Assembly: GCF_036370855.1 (NCBI RefSeq)
Contig: NC_088098.1
Coordinates: 198,075,773-198,139,772, forward strand
Source of the DNA: Dromaius novaehollandiae
Taxonomy: Eukaryota > Chordata > Aves > Casuariiformes > Dromaiidae
Direction: 5' to 3'
Length of the DNA: 64,000 nucleotides
This document shows positions 34,175-48,769 of this stretch, in pieces. The translations under genes and the position numbers were made by a program. The notes beneath the pieces were generated by a model, which was given only the letters and a program-made list of their open reading frames with translations, did no database searches and was not told the DNA's origin. Position 1 is the first letter of the stretch. Each line of letters opens with the position of its first letter.

Positions 34175-37100
34175 GGTACATCTTCATCAGCCATAGAATG
34201 AATGAACACTGGTGAGGCTATACAGGATATATGATATCCCTGAGACCTGCATATCTGACAGGAGGACAAGAGGGACTCTTACTCCCTCCAGATAAATGTA
34301 TGGGACAACTATGTTTGTTGTCAGTTTAGAGATCCCAAACCTATTTTCTAGTGCCCTGACTCCTGGAGCTGCATGCTGTCCTTAGCAGAAGACTTAGTAA
34401 CCCGAAGACTAGTTACTTGGTGGTATTAGAATTTTGGCTGACTGAAAAGAAGAAGGTGGTGTCCTGTAAACCTGTTTGCACAGTGATGTGTCCAGTACTA
34501 TTCATGCTGTTTTGAAAGAGCTTTAAGCAGAAGCAGGCTCAAGGTAGCACCAGATGACAGATGTGGCTTCAGGTACCTCAATACAACACCACTCCCTGCA
34601 GGAGCAGAAGGATGCTTTCCATGAGGAAATACGGGGGGAGATGAGATGCATGTGTCAAATGACTGCTTGTACCGCGCACATTGATGTACTGGTAATTTGA
34701 GGCATCTTTATATGATCTCAAAAAAACTTCTTTCCTCTCTTATTTGCTAGACTCTTTATGTTGATGGGAGTGTGCAGACACAGGCCAAGTGCCACTACAC
34801 AGATGGTTTAGTGTAATGAAAGGGATCTTTTCTTGATGATGGCCCTCATATTATTTTAAGAACTGGTGTCAGTGGAAGATGTTAAATCACATAGAAGACT
34901 TACAGCACACAGGAAGTCAGTAAAATGGCAGGTAAATTCAAATCAGCAAGTGCTGAAGTGTGTATGAAGATGTTAATAAATCAGGTTTTATCCTGCATTC
35001 CCACTGCAAAGAACTGGAGCTCTTTCAAATCAGAACCTGACCTCTCTTACTTAAAACTCCTGGGTACTCTAGCTGAATGGTAAAGAGCATACAAACTTAG
35101 CTCAGTTTTTGTACGTGAATACAAGCCAGACCTGGCCAAAAAGAACTGGATATGAACATCCGCATTAACTCTGCAGTTAAGATGCATAGTGCTGTGTTTA
35201 GCAGAATGCGCAGAGAATTACAAATTAGTGCCATGTTTTCTTACAACATTTGCAGCAGAGCAATCTTCAGAAATATCCACAAGACCTTGTACAGTCATTC
35301 AAAGAGAGAACTACAAATAATAAGTGCTATAATAAATGCTCTGCCTTCTGCAACGTACACTGAAAGCTTCTAATGTTTCAAGAATCCCTCAGGTTCCACA
35401 GCGCTGTAATTCACAGGTGTGTCAACAACATACACTGTATTTACTCCATAATTTCATACTTATGTTTTAGGCTACTATAGCAAAGTGACGTAATTTTCAG
35501 CAATGCAAGACTGTACTAACATGCCCTCTAGAACAGCTCTGCACATCTGCTGTTCCTTCCACCCTGGCAGCTCAGCCCCGGTCAAAGCTCACCGCTGCCT
35601 GCCTGGGACCAGGCCGGAGGTTTCGCAGGGGCATGAGTATGTGCTGCCTTCAGCATGGGCTGGCTGACGGGGCAGCCGGGGCAGCTGTCCCACTGATTCA
35701 AGGAGCAGGAGCTGCCTTTGAGCATGTGAAAGGACAATATGAGGCTTATTAAGTGCTGGTTGCTTCCTTCTGTCTGACATGTAGGGAGTACCACTTTGGA
35801 TTGGATCAAATCAGCATAAATAATTGCACTATTTACTGATTCTATAACTATTTTAAAGTCATGTGACACTAAATGGCTTCTTATTTTTATATTTACAGCT
35901 TTGGTATGACCCTTCCTCAGCATACAGGGTTAGGAAATAGAGGCTTGTATTGGAGTAAGACTGTATAGAAGGAGGAGAATATAAGCTTAACATTTTGGGA
36001 ACTGTTGAGTTCTCTAGTATGAAAGGCTTTGATAGCTAACCGTTAATTAAGGATCTACAAACAGCAATTTTCAACCCTATTTCACAAAAAATATAGTTCT
36101 TTTCAAGGCTGTCCTTTTATGTCATGGTATGATTACTGCAAATACTCTTTTCTTTTCAACTAAGTTCTTTCTCTGCTGCTTTTCGGCTGAAACTGTGCAG
36201 ATACTTATTTTAAAAGGAAAGGTACCGTGGAAATGAATCACATTTGCCTTTCATTATGTCTGTTTCATCTTCATCTTTTGTGAATAGCATTTTGCACTTC
36301 CAATAAGTGATGCAACTTAACCACTGCCTTCCGTGGAAGCTCTGAATTAAACTCTAAATGTTATTTACTTCCCTTTAATTATAAAAATACATCAGGTTAG
36401 TTTGTAATTAAGGATAATGATAATGTTGTTTGATACCTTGTGGGAAGAAGTTTAAATATTCCATGACCGAGGAGCTGTAGGAAGGAGGGTAGCAAAGATA
36501 GCAGAGGTTTCTTTTTCTCAGTCTCTCTCTCAGAATGGAGGACAACGATCAAAAGGAAAAAAAACAGGAAAAAAAAGCAATGAATTCTGTATGTATAACA
36601 AAAGCAGGAAGAGAGGAGCAGCGGTAGCTGCACTGCATGCAAAAGGAAAGAGAGAGCACCGAAAAGCCCTGAGATGTGCTCATGCAGGTCTGCAGGGGTT
36701 AGGGCTGAAGTCTCCACTGCCGCCTCACTGCATGTGCCCTCCCAGTGGAAGCAGCAGAAAAGGGACCGGGGTTTCCAACCACATCTTCCTGTTCACTTAA
36801 GTGGCATGTAAAAACAGGTTACGTGAACTGCCGGATGTGGCACAAAGGTGGCCAAGGCTTTGGGACAGAACTGCTCCAAAGGACTCTCCTGATGCAGGAG
36901 CTTCCTTCCAAGGGGTGCAACAAGCACCTGGAGCTCCTTGTATTTTAAGCCACCACAGTGAGATACAAGAACTGCTTTCTCAGCACTCATAAGCAGAAAA
37001 GGCCACTGCAGGTAAGCTGAATGATGCCTTTGCATTCTCATGGGTGCAGTTAATACCTACTATGGACAAATATTCTTGGGGGGTTGTTAATAAATTGAAG

Positions 37101-40100
37101 TTTTGTCAAGCTTTAGCATCTCTTAAAGAGATTGCATGATGTCTGATCTTCAGGTATAACCAAACTTTCCTGTATCTCTGCTGTCTAATTATGTCTTCAC
37201 AGAAGGGGAAGGAATGCAGCGAAAGAGGGCAGCGATAGTAATACTCATTCACAGGTAATAGTTAATATACTGAAAAGTCAATATATTCCCTAATGTATAC
37301 ACTAAAATATACCTCAAACATTACTATTTTTTCAAATCATCAGAACTCAGCAATGTACCTAGCTTGTAGATCCTTCAAGGAGGTTTTAAATCCCAGCCTA
37401 GAAAGCACTGTGCATAAGGATGACTTTTCTGCTCTACCGAGCTAGAGAAGGATAAAACTTAAATAGCATTTTGAAGTTTGTTGCTATTTCATTTCCATCC
37501 TGTGTACATATGTATTAATAATAGTCTCAAGCAAGAGTTAATCCATCGCTATGGGGTTCTTTTTACATTTGAAGTATACCAAAGTATTTGGAGACAACAC
37601 AAAAACGAAAGAAAAGATCTTTTACAGAGCTGTAAAGAATGAATGAAAATCAATCTGCTTAGCTTTATGGGTTAAGTATTTCTTTTGCTCAACTCACAGG
37701 ATAAGTTGAAGATTGGCAAACTATTTTGTTGAGTTTGAAAGACTATGCATTATTTATTTTGTAGAAACATTGTTTTATGAGACATATTACAGATCTGTAA
37801 AAAAATTGTTTTGACATTGTTTTAGCAGCAGATGTTATCTATTTTAGAAGGCAATAAAGCTTGCAACTGAGATCACATTTAAACTCATATTTGTGTTATT
37901 CTCTGTCTTGTTTGTTAAACATTTTTGACAGAGATGTGGCTGGTCCTGTGTGAATGCTTTTGGAAATGGTATAAAGATACTTTGTTCTTTCTGTATCCAC
38001 GGGGCTATTAGTCATGATTACTTACATTCTTTATGTTCCCTGAATACAAAGAGCAAGAAAAGTAGAACTGAGCACTAACTCTAAAGAGACTGAAGAGGGC
38101 AAAGGAACTCAAATACTACTTTATCTAAAAATGCCAGACCCTCTCCTTTGATGTGTGTGTGTCCCAGGAGGATCAGCTAGAGTGTTTTGGGGAATCCTGC
38201 TAGGCTACGCCTTAGCTCCACTGCCTACGATACAGGAAATTTGGACTGTAGGTAACAACCAGCTGTGGACAGTCACTTTATAAAATAAAAGTAGCTTTAA
38301 TAATAGAACAAGTGAGGTTACGCATATGTTGCAATTGGGAGGTATGATTGCAGTATGTATGGACATCTTGAGATAACTTTCCTCTAGCTAACAAGCTCAG
38401 GTAGCTGTATTAGTGAGTTTTTAGCAGCACTGCCTTTACAACAGGCTGTATGAAGATTCATGAGTACTTGGTTGTCTGGATTTTGCTGAAGTCAGTGTTG
38501 CCCCACCTTTTCTGATGTTGTTCCCCAAATTAGAGAAATGAAAGCTACCCAAGCTTTGCCTGTGTAGGCTGTAATTGCACCTTGGAAGCATACTCAACAC
38601 TGCAAGAAACAGTGAATTGAGGTTTTAAAAAGGTGGAAAGTAAATAGTCTTCATTCTGTGTGCAGCATAGCCACAAAAAACTTTTTAATGCCTGTGATGG
38701 CCTTAGACAATGCTGTTCTTCAATGTTACCTGTCAGAAGACTCAAACACAGTGCCACCTCACCTCTTCCCCTTCTGGCGCTTGCAACGAGCCTCCCCTGT
38801 TTCTCCATGAAGCGCTGCAATGCTTGGAAATGCCTTGGAAAAATTTAGGGGACAAGGTCCACAAAGGCGCTCCACATTGCTGTAGGAGAGCAGGAGTGCC
38901 AGATTTGTTCTTGTATTTCCAGCTGACCATTCCCTCCGGCAGAGTGGAGGCTGCTGCGTGGGTTGCAGAGATCCATTTCTTTATGATGTACAGCAGGCAG
39001 GACTAGCTTTGATTGCCACAAGGTCTCCTGTGTAAAGTGACAATATTTGTATATAATGCTTGTGGTATGTCCTTCTAGAAATTACAAGTTACTTTGTAAC
39101 TGTTAACTATATTTAATGTGTGAAATGTGCTGCTGCTGCCACTGTTTTATTTAACAGTCATGGCAATATGACAGCAATATAAACTGTCAGGTGTTAAACC
39201 TATTTGAGGGCAATAGCTTGAACATTTCAAGTTATTGCATTATCAGATGATCCAGAATAATTTTCCCTGTGCGCACTCCTAGATTATGGCAACTATGAGG
39301 TACTTCGACACTACTTGTTTAAGTTTGCATTTACAACAGACATGAGCAGCTACCACAGCTTAGCTGAGACACAGCAACTTCCTCCTGTCTCTGAGCCCGT
39401 GAGTTCAACAAGATCCTTCTTTTAAGATATGCATAAGAGAAAAATAAACTTGTTCAGGTCAGCTCTCTGAAACGGTAGGAAGCATCTTACAGAACTCCTC
39501 AGTATAAGGAATAGGGGGAGCGTTGGGGAGGGTCTACGTTTTAATACAGATACAGTAGAAAGACCAAAGCAAGTCAGAAAGTAGCAGAAAGCCGGGACAC
39601 AATTAAGGACGCTGAGGTGCAACGCTGTAGACAAAGACATGGTAAAAAGCTTTGGGGCTAAGTGCTATTTGGTGAAGGATTTGCCACTGCACTTCCAGTT
39701 CCTTGAATGCTGGCGGGAAACAGGACCTCACACGTTCTTTGTATCAGCAAGATATGGAGCCACTTAATATGTTCTTGAACTGAAAAAAGTGCGGAACCAT
39801 CAAAACCAGGTATAGCAACATATAAGCATTATATGTAACAAATAACATGAAATATATTACTTTTTTGATATTTGGAAGCAATTTTCTGTACAGTCAGGAA
39901 AAAGGTAACAAAGACGTCTCCCTGTATGCTGAAGATGATGTTATTTTTACAAATAGCAGAGAAGGTGGAGGCACAGTTACTTATGTAAAGGTTAATCAGT
40001 TCCAAAAAGTACTTCTTAAAGTTGCCTTACTGTCCCTTTTGCCTCATTTACCTGGAAAAAAAAAAGATTCTGATAGTCTTAAATTCATCTGTTTGCATAA

Positions 40101-42044
40101 ATGAATACAAGTACTGCAAAGTCTGGACTTGCTTCATTTTGCTGGAGGACTTGGGTTTTCCACATGTCCCAGTGAATTATATTGTGAACTCTCTCTCTCT
40201 GTGCTTGCAGTGATAGGACTACTGAGTTTTCTCCAGAGTTCATTTCTCTAACTTCTAATTAGTCACTGAGTGTAAACAGGTGGTAACTAAAACAACCCCT
40301 TACCCCAAATTCTTAGTAGCCTGATCCTTCCTTTCTCATTGGACCAGTTTTCTCACGCTCCGACTCCTGCAAGAACGTGTATAGCAGGTCCTACAGTGGT
40401 GGCAAGCCCACTGCCTCCTGTCTGACATTAGCTCATGTTTTTTTTCCCAAAGAAAACATGAAACCTCTTAACAGCTCATTGTAGAAAAAAACCGCACATA
40501 GAAGTCCTCACATAAATTACTGCAAGTTAAAACCTGTGCTTGACATCCTAACAGTTTTATAATTCATATGTGAAACAGTGAAGTCTGTTTAATGTAGACT
40601 CCCTGGATATTCATTAACTGCCAGGATTACATATGGGTTCTGGGCTTCTTTTGTAGAAGTCCAGTTGGTGAAACAAAAGATACAGTGTGTTGTAAAAGCT
40701 GAGTTAATTCTGATCCCTCAGTTTAATTGTCTTTGTTTTTTTCACAAAATGTAATAAAAGCAGGAATTCATACTTGGATTAGATGCTTCTCTTCCATTCT
40801 TTTGTTTGCAGTTCATCATTCTCTTGTCATGGTGGTAAATGAGAGCCAGTGATGGATGCAGACTGAAAACAAAGCAAAATGAAGGTACTTATGTTTACTA
40901 CTCAGGTTGGACAAAATGTTAACAGTGAAAAAACATCACAAATGGTGGAAAATAAAAGATTTATTAAACCTGTTTTAGATTTAATGAATTAAGACATTTT
41001 AAAGTATATAAGTTACAAAAGGTAGAAAATACACAGAATTTTTCATTTTTGATTTTTTGTTTCCTCCTATGTTAGTTTAAGTAAGTAGAACAGTATTCAT
41101 TTTACTAGAAAGAAATATTTTATTTACCTGCTTTAAATTGTAGATTTCACAATGTAAATTTTAACTTCAAAGTATCATATGCACAGTCTACTGAAGCATG
41201 TTTTCACTTGTTTCCTGGTAAGTAACTGCTCTGCTCAGTAGGAGGGAAAGATAAAAGATACTGTAAGTAGAATTAGAGGGCTCTTCAATTAGTATGAAAA
41301 ATCAGTCCTGTTCTCCTATTTTAAATCTTGTATTTCCTGATGGATTTCAAAGTTTATTTTATTCTTGCCACCCATAGTGTAACCTGAGCTATTACTAGTT
41401 AGACTTTCTGAATATCACAATTGATTTTTGTGATTTATGTCCTCTACGCGCTGCTGTCTGTTAGCTGTCACTTGGCTGGAAGGAATTTGTTGTCACTTGT
41501 CATGGTGTGAATACACTTTTCTGCAGTATCTTATGCTATCCAGCCTTATCTAAGCTAAAGATGTGTCATGATTCCATGTTTTGTCTCTGTATTTTAATTT
41601 ACTATTCCAAGTCTTGTGCCAAAATCATTTCCTGAAGCATATGTCTATCTTGATGCAGACAATTGTAGTTTTCTATTTTACATATAGGCTCCCTCTTTTG
41701 CATGCATATATAATTTCTTAAAAGGTGGAAGTGTGTATGATCTGATGCAGTTCCACACACTCTTATGTTTTGAGATTTTATACGCACACATAGATGCCAT
41801 AAAATCCTAAGTCTTAAGCAGGTTTTTCTGGGTTATCAAAATGCCCCTGGTTTCTCATTCCCATGGTAAAACTTCCATGAGATGCTCTTAGTTAGGAAAT
41901 GTGAGCAAAAATCTCCTAAAGAATTCAACAAAGGTGAGTAATACTTGTTTCCCCTTATATTAGCTCAGAGGCTCCCTCTGAGGCCGGACAGATCTCTTGT
42001 GTCCTCTCTGGTTCATTGGGAATCACCTGAGTCCCTAACATTTG

Positions 42045-42520
42045 TGCTTGTGTGGGGTCCGACTTAATGCCGACGCTCAGTAAGGGGAGAAAGGCGCCAG
42101 CTAGCTCCGCTCCTGCGAAGAGGCTGAAGGAGCAACCTGGTGCTCAGTGCAGGGAGCAGGATAAATCCACCTGGATGAGCTCTGTGTTGCCATGCCTGTA
42201 TTGCCATCCGTGTCCAAAGAAGTTATCTGCAAGCAAGACGGGTTACCTTCACTTTACAGCGCAGTCTGCAGGGCCAATGTAGTACTATCTGCCGACCTAT
42301 ATGGAGCCCAGGCTCTGTGCAAAGCGGGACGACCCACAGCTCTGCCGCATCTTTTTCAGGGATGCTTCCTGGCCTGCAGAGCCCGTTGGCTTAGTCCTGA
42401 TGCCTGGTAACTCCGTCTCAAGCCCTGCCTTCAGCCACCTGCAGCACCTTCTGCTGGGGCTGCTTGAATGGTTCGGGGCTGGAGTGACAAGGGCCACATG
42501 TGAGGAGTTCCCCTGAGGCG
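42045..42520. other. GC- and CpG-enriched patch
   Basis: About 475 bp with raised G+C and roughly a dozen CpG in an AT-rich setting. Several 60-76-codon frames overlap on both strands. None has a recognised domain or convincing paired splice sites. It could be a CpG-rich conserved element, a decayed repeat or an unrecognised exon. Confidence 0.4.
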
Positions 42521-45500
42521 CTGAGCTGGGTCAATGTTTTAATGAGACCTTGGTTAGTTTGATATTCATAGTGGTTTCATTTTTCTTTCCCTTTCCCACC
42601 CTACCAAGGAGGAGTGATTAAGAACTACTTTTTTGTTTGATTGCTTTTTAATTTTACTGCTTTAAGTGGTGACATTAGATAACATATATGAAATTACACA
42701 GCTTGTACATTAGGGCTACTCAGCGCTCTAGAGCTGTGCTAAAGTCAAAAGGATCAGGACCAAGAGTGACATCTGCCCTTGGAAATCAGATTTGGGTAAA
42801 CATTTCCATCTCGTGAGCCAGGAGTGAGAAGCATGGAGCCTTTCAGCTGATCGTGACTGGCAAGCAATTCAGATGCTGTTTTTATGCCAGGACTGTACTG
42901 CATGGCCGTCAGCAGTGGTGGTGTGGCATGGGGCAGCTGGACAACGTGGAGGTGAGCCAGCAGGAATTAGGGAGCTTGACACCACTGGGAATCTCAGCAC
43001 CAAGTTACATACTCAGCACTGCCCCAAATTACAGCAGAACAGATGAATTTCCATTGCACTGTTACCACCTTCCTTCACTGAATGATTTCTGGAGCTTCTC
43101 CCGCTCTACAGCTCGCAGGGTATGTGGTATGTGTCATGTGCCTCTTGACACTGTGAAGATTTTAAATTCTTTCAGAAAAAGTTTAGCCACCCTGATGCCA
43201 AGCCCTTATAATATATTTACATAAGGGAATAGAAAACTGCCTCGCTATGTCTTCTTTAGATGTGCTACCAACAATTTTTCCTGTTGGTCATATTTTAATA
43301 GTGCCAAGTTTCAATTGTTTCACTGCTATAAGTGATTCCCTCTGTAAATGATTTTCATTTTGTCCAATGGTTGACTGAAATATCAACTGAGCTCAACTAT
43401 TCTTGCGACATTTTGTGCCTGCACAGCTTCCTTGAAACTAGCATTTGTGACCGTGGGACTGTAAAATGTCAAAATTACCAGTGTATACACTAGCAAATGT
43501 ACATGTGCACATAGAAACATGTGCATGCTTGCAGACAAATATGCCATATGGTAGAATAATGCTACCATTTATTTTGCTGAATACATGTCATATTTTTCTG
43601 TTGTATATATGTTTATGCCAATTTCAGAAAAAAAAAAGCTGTATCTGATTTTTTTTTGATCAACGCACTGAAAAGACTTACAAAAACATCAAGAATAAGA
43701 GCGGAAATTAGTGTTATGATAGGTGAGTACACTGGGTATGAGATGCAGGCAGTTCATAGAAGACAGCTAAACTGTTTCCAAAGTAATAGAAGCGCTGAAA
43801 AGTAAAATAAATATCATACTACAAGAGTACACGTACTTCTTGATATAAGAATAACTAAGAAAGCCAGTTTGTTCTGTTACTGGCACGCAAACAACAAACA
43901 GAACTTCCCAGTTAAATACAAAAATAATTATGATAATAATGCTTTGAATTAGTAAATCCTTCTAGGTGAGGATTCTCATACAGTTTTACAAAGGCATAGG
44001 TCAGAATTATTATCATAAGGACAACAAAGGAGGACAAAAAAAAAAAACTCATTAGAAAATCTCCATTCAAAATCTGTGGGCAGATACTAAAACCAAGACC
44101 AGATGTGTAGACACAGAGGAATTGCTGTATCATTGCTGTGGTGGTAATTTATGGACAGCATTTGTTGTGGAATTCACCCCTTGCTACAGAATCGTTTTCT
44201 CCATTCTGAGGTGCGTCTACACTTGCAAAGTTACTGGAATTTGTTGAAATTATTATTCCAGAATAATTTCATGAATTTCCAGGTAGAGAGAAGCTCCCAG
44301 CCTTAGTTTTAAACTATTTCTGGCCCTCATTTTTGAGAAAATATGCGTCTGTCTTTGTCTGGTTGTATGGAAATGTAGTTGTCTTCCTGAGGTCACAGAC
44401 AGAGTCAGAAATAATAATTCTGAGAGGTGTGATGTGCCCTGTACAAGGCCTATTTAAACTTAAAAAGGCAAGTCCATAGCATAGTAAAGATGGAAGCAGC
44501 ATTATTGAATATAGACTTCATTTTCATGTTAAAACAGAAACCTGAATTTTAAAGTTCTATGAAGTTGTAGATTTCTGGCAATTTACACTCAGGTACTGTA
44601 AAATTTAACATCCTTCTTGGAACAATTACACCCAGCTTCCTGCAGAGCTCCCGAAAGCTACAACTGTGGCAACACATTATGATTTGCACTTTTGGGGGCC
44701 TCAGCAAAAAGATTATCTTGCTGGATAAAGCTATGTATGCTTTCAGACACAAACTGCTATAGCTCTGTATAAGAATCTTACCCTACAAACACTCACACAT
44801 GAATAACTTTTAATAAAGGTGATGTACTTCTGCAGGATCAAGTCAGGTATGAGGAGAAACATTGGTCAATGCAATAGAGAGTCTCAGAATGTAGATTTTA
44901 TATTATATTGGCATTACCTGCTCTTCAGAAATATTAATAATATCTCCCACTTCAGTGAAGTAAATTGATTTTAAACATGTGCACATATGGAAGAAGTAAA
45001 AAAACCACTTAGTGTATAGAGATGAGCAATAGTGATTTTCTAGGAGAATGGATTCAGATCTATGGGATGGTGAACTGGAATTCTATAACAAGCATGCAAT
45101 GCCTCTTTCTTATGCTAAATCCTCTTTTATAAACTCTTTTATGTTCACTCTACTTGCCTTTTTAAAAACAATGGCACTAATTTTTTTAATATACTTCATT
45201 TAGCGTTTTTAATGCTGTCTCAAGCTTCAGTCTTTTTACCTTGATCCATGTCTTTTCTTAGGTAGATAAATAAAATGGAATCCATTGCTCAAAAACCATA
45301 TGTAGCATTGTTTCATGTTAGAGGGTTTTATTTAAACTTTAAAAAAAATCAGTGCTAAATCTGTTAGTGTGTTTGATTTCTTCTACATGTTGAGCACACA
45401 TTGAGCAAAAGTGTGCAACATTATCATGAAAACCTTTTTGCAGAAAGTTGGAATTAAATTCACATCAAAATATGTGTATATGCAGAAAGTGTATTTTCCT

Positions 45501-45958
45501 AAGCACATTAGCTTGTCCGTACCTGCAGGAAAACTGTTTGCTATCCTACTGCCTGTTGTCTACCTTCAAATAGCTCCCTTTGAAAGTTGGTAGGATCCAT
45601 CTCATCTAACTTCAGCTGTCTAAAAGTTGGAAGCTAAACTAGATGTTTAAAGTTCAGTAGTCTGAGGAGACAAATAAGAGCTTTCAGTGGGTGTTTCATC
45701 CTGTCTTAAACAAGACATCCAAGATGGGGGGTGACTCACCCTTCAGCAGCATTGACCTTTGTCCACTGTCTACAGAGTGCTGGATGACCAGCTTAGACAC
45801 CTACAGCACCTAACTCCTACGCGAAATGAGTATGTCCTGATAGACCTATCTAACAAGCTGTGTGCCCACAATGCACTAAATAGTATAGATCTTAGTGCAG
45901 AACAGTGGGAACTGCGTGCTGGAAATGATCTTTTTTACCTTTTTTTTGTTTTTCTGTT

Positions 45959-45959
<1 letters not shown>

Positions 45960-45994
<35 letters not shown>
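45960..45994 (-). repeat. T35 homopolymer (poly-A on the minus strand)
   Basis: Thirty-five consecutive T preceded by other T-rich runs from about 45931. A tract this long suggests a fairly young poly-A tail of a minus-strand retroposition whose body would lie to the right, but I recognise no source sequence at 45995-46380. Confidence 0.85.
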
Positions 45995-46000
<6 letters not shown>

Positions 46001-46086
46001 TGTTTCCTGAAAATGGGTAGTGTATGGTCCAGAAGGTCTACTTTTTTATGGGAGAACAATACATACCTCAGACACCCTTCACCCCT

Positions 46087-46125
46087 TTAGAAGTCCTTAA
46101 GTCCTTTAAAAGTCCTTGAAAATAA
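46087..46125 (+). repeat. Repeated AAGTCCTT units
   Basis: Four copies of AAGTCCTT or AAGTCCTK (about 46091, 46099, 46109, 46122) at 8-13-bp spacing, a small degenerate tandem repeat. Confidence 0.6.
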
Positions 46126-46383
46126 GTCCTGGATGACCCCAAATCAACCTACTATAAAATCAGAAATAGGCAGAAGGGAATCAGATGTCTGAAGGGCTAC
46201 CACCAGGAAAGCTAATGCCCTGGAATAAATTATCCAAATAGTGCTACACTGCTTACAGATAATCTAGCCATAAGCATACAATACATATTTAACTACTTCA
46301 CCCTTTTAATAACCTCTTATGAGAAATTTTAATGCTTCAGTTTACGTGTTTTGCTCTATAGTGTTTTATGAAATCAAAGGCCA

Positions 46384-46427
46384 CTATTTATTTATTTATT
46401 TATCTCTCTAACTATTTATTTATTTTC
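46384..46427 (+). repeat. (TTTA)n microsatellite
   Basis: Two runs of TTTA units (46384-46404 and 46412-46427) interrupted by TCTCTCTAAC. Confidence 0.85.
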
Positions 46428-46699
46428 ATGGGAGCTGTTTTGATTTGGCTCTATCACAATTTCATGAGAATTTTTAAACTCTGTATTTATTGTTTAAATG
46501 ACAGGTGCTAAGTAAACTCATTGGCCTCTGTTGTGCCTGTGCGTGTGCATAATTGAATGTACTGTGTGAATAGTTATGTGCTATTAAGGATAATGGCTTG
46601 ATTCTACTGATAATAGCAGCTTAATTCATCAAAAGTGTTCTAGTAGATATCGGCTGTGGCCTGTGTGTCCCTGTTTGGGCCCCCTATCAAGGAAGAGGA

Positions 46700-47285
46700 T
46701 ATTCAAGTGACTATAAATTTCCAGGGTGATGGTGTGATGGAAAGGCTATTAGTGAACAAGGAATAAAGACCAGAAGTTTAGGCTAGAATTTTGACTGCGA
46801 CGATAGATATTCATGGAAGTCATGGAAGTAAATATGCCAGGGTCACACGTCTACGTGTCGAGAAGATGAAGAGCGCTCAGAGAAGGGATGTAGGAATGAC
46901 CAGAGTGTTAGAAAACATGCCTTAGGGTGATAGAATCAAAGAACGTATAAGTACCTATATCAAAAACAGAAATTTGCTACAAAAAGGCTTTTTGAACTCT
47001 AAAATAAACTAGGCTTTAATAGTATCCAGTTGGTGCAAGATGAAGCAGATAAATGTAAACTACAAATAAAGCACACATTTTTAATAGACATGTTAATTAA
47101 ATGCTGAAACAATTTATCACGGGTAGTGGTGGATTTACCATCACTGGAATCGTTTAAATCAAGATCATATGTGTTCCTAGAGGTCTCCTCTGGTTGAAAG
47201 GGGAGTTAATTCAAGGCAGTCTTGTGGCCATTATTATTCACAAAGTTAGATTAGATGATCTCAGTAGTTTCTGGCCTGGCTAAAT
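46700..47285 (+). mobile_element. CR1 LINE 3' end, 5'-truncated and degraded
   Basis: The right part reads 'gtggtggatttaccatcact', 'aatcgtttaaatcaagatca', 'ggggagttaattcaaggcag', 'cttgtggcc' and 'agattagatgatctcagtag' then 'tttctggcctgg'. In order this matches the 3' UTR of old archosaur/turtle CR1 elements ('taccatcacttggag', 'tttaaatcaagattgg', 'gttaattcagggaagtcc', 'agactagatgatc', 'cccttctggcc'). The left part, from about 46.70 kb, is a weaker match. No reverse-transcriptase frame remains, as expected for 5'-truncated CR1 copies, which lack poly-A tails and target-site duplications. Confidence 0.75.
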
Positions 47286-48769
47286 ATTAATCGAAAAAAA
47301 CCCTACTTTGTCCATATAGAATGAGAAGGATTAGGTATAATCAGAAACAAATTATACACGTCAAACTGTTTTAAACAAAGGTCACCTCAGAGAGGGAGCA
47401 GGGGCTGGAGCAGGTGGCTAAGGAGCTTGCAAGACAAACAAAAGATGTAAAAGTACCTAGAGATGTAAGATATTCAATTAAATGGCATGAAAATGGAAAC
47501 AATAGAAACACTTATCTTCTGGGAACATCAGCTTTGACATACTCATAGGGAATCTTTGGAGGGAAGAGGGGAAATGCACGTGCAAGACACCCAACGGTAC
47601 CATGGTCAGAGATTATTTAGAATGTGTGGCAATGGGAAAGAAAATCAGCATATTAATATCCAAGATCATACTCCTGCCTGAGTAAGTGGAAAAAAAGTGA
47701 AAATTAGTTGCACCAGCAGTAAAACCCAGTTATTTTCTAGCAAACATAAAGGGGCTAAATCACAAATATTTGAGCAGCTGTGATCTTTTGCTCAGTGCAA
47801 GTGACTGATGTGCATAAACTATTGCAAATGGTATTTACAGAAGGATAAAAAGTAACAGTAACGTGTTTCAGAAAGCTGATGAAATTGCTGAATGGTTCCT
47901 TAGCTGACCAGTATATTGTAAGACTTTTTACTGGATATATATTTGGTTAAATCTTAGGATTAGGCAAAATTTGAAATATGTGTGACATCCCTTTGTTTCT
48001 AATAACAATTTTTGTTGGAATAAATTTTTTTAGATTTTCTTCTATCAATATATTAGGTGTGACATTGCAATGTAATTATTCTAATTTGGCAGTTTGCTCT
48101 CCAATGATTTCCATTAACCTAACAGTTATCAATCAAAAGGATTTATAGAGCCGACAGAGCAGTGAAACACGTCAGTCTAATCTGTTTTTAAAGTGTCTGT
48201 AATCAGATAGATTATAAAAATACCTCCCCAAAATACTTCCAAGTAGCACAAAGGATCAAACATTCTTTACAATTGGTTAATTGCACTGTTCTGTAAAAGA
48301 GCTTCTTAAGACTCTGGGCTATATTTGATATTCCTGAAAGAGTGGGATTAAGACATCCAGCTTGTGCCAGGCGTCTGTGTGGGAATGCCTGTGTGGCCCG
48401 GTCTCCGGCAGTGCTCCCTCCAGATGGGGGTCGGTTCATGGAAATCATTTTCAGTCTGTATCCCCGCATATACCTAAAGTATCCCAAAAGTGCTAATGAA
48501 ATCTCCCTGAAACAAAAGCCATTGAGGGCTATGAAAGGATCCTCCTCCAGTCCCAGCTTCCTTGGAAGGAGGTCACAGCAACACGGTTACCATCAAACTT
48601 GGAAATTGTCTTTTTAAGGTAATCATTGAATCTTTAAATTGACTCATAGGAAAGCTTTAAATGTAGCATTACTTAGCAAATCTTCAAAGTTGGCTATTAA
48701 CCTAGGCTTCGGATCAAAAGCACTTCTGATTCACAAAGAAGAGCAAATTACACCTCTGTTTGATAGGCA

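Larger units (their letters stand above)
28380..46690. other. Intergenic flank, middle part
   Basis: No supportable exon on either strand. Contents are MIR-like and sauropsid repeat fossils (28.6 and 30.5 kb), a small tandem duplication at 33.05 kb, a TA/TG microsatellite and perfect hairpin at 34.1 kb, a GC-rich patch at 42.05-42.52 kb, a T35 run at 45.96 kb and repeated AAGTCCTT units at 46.09 kb. Open frames of 60-140 codons near 32.6-33.0, 35.6, 36.4-37.0, 38.6-39.0 and 42-43 kb overlap each other on opposite strands and show no family signature. Confidence 0.55.
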
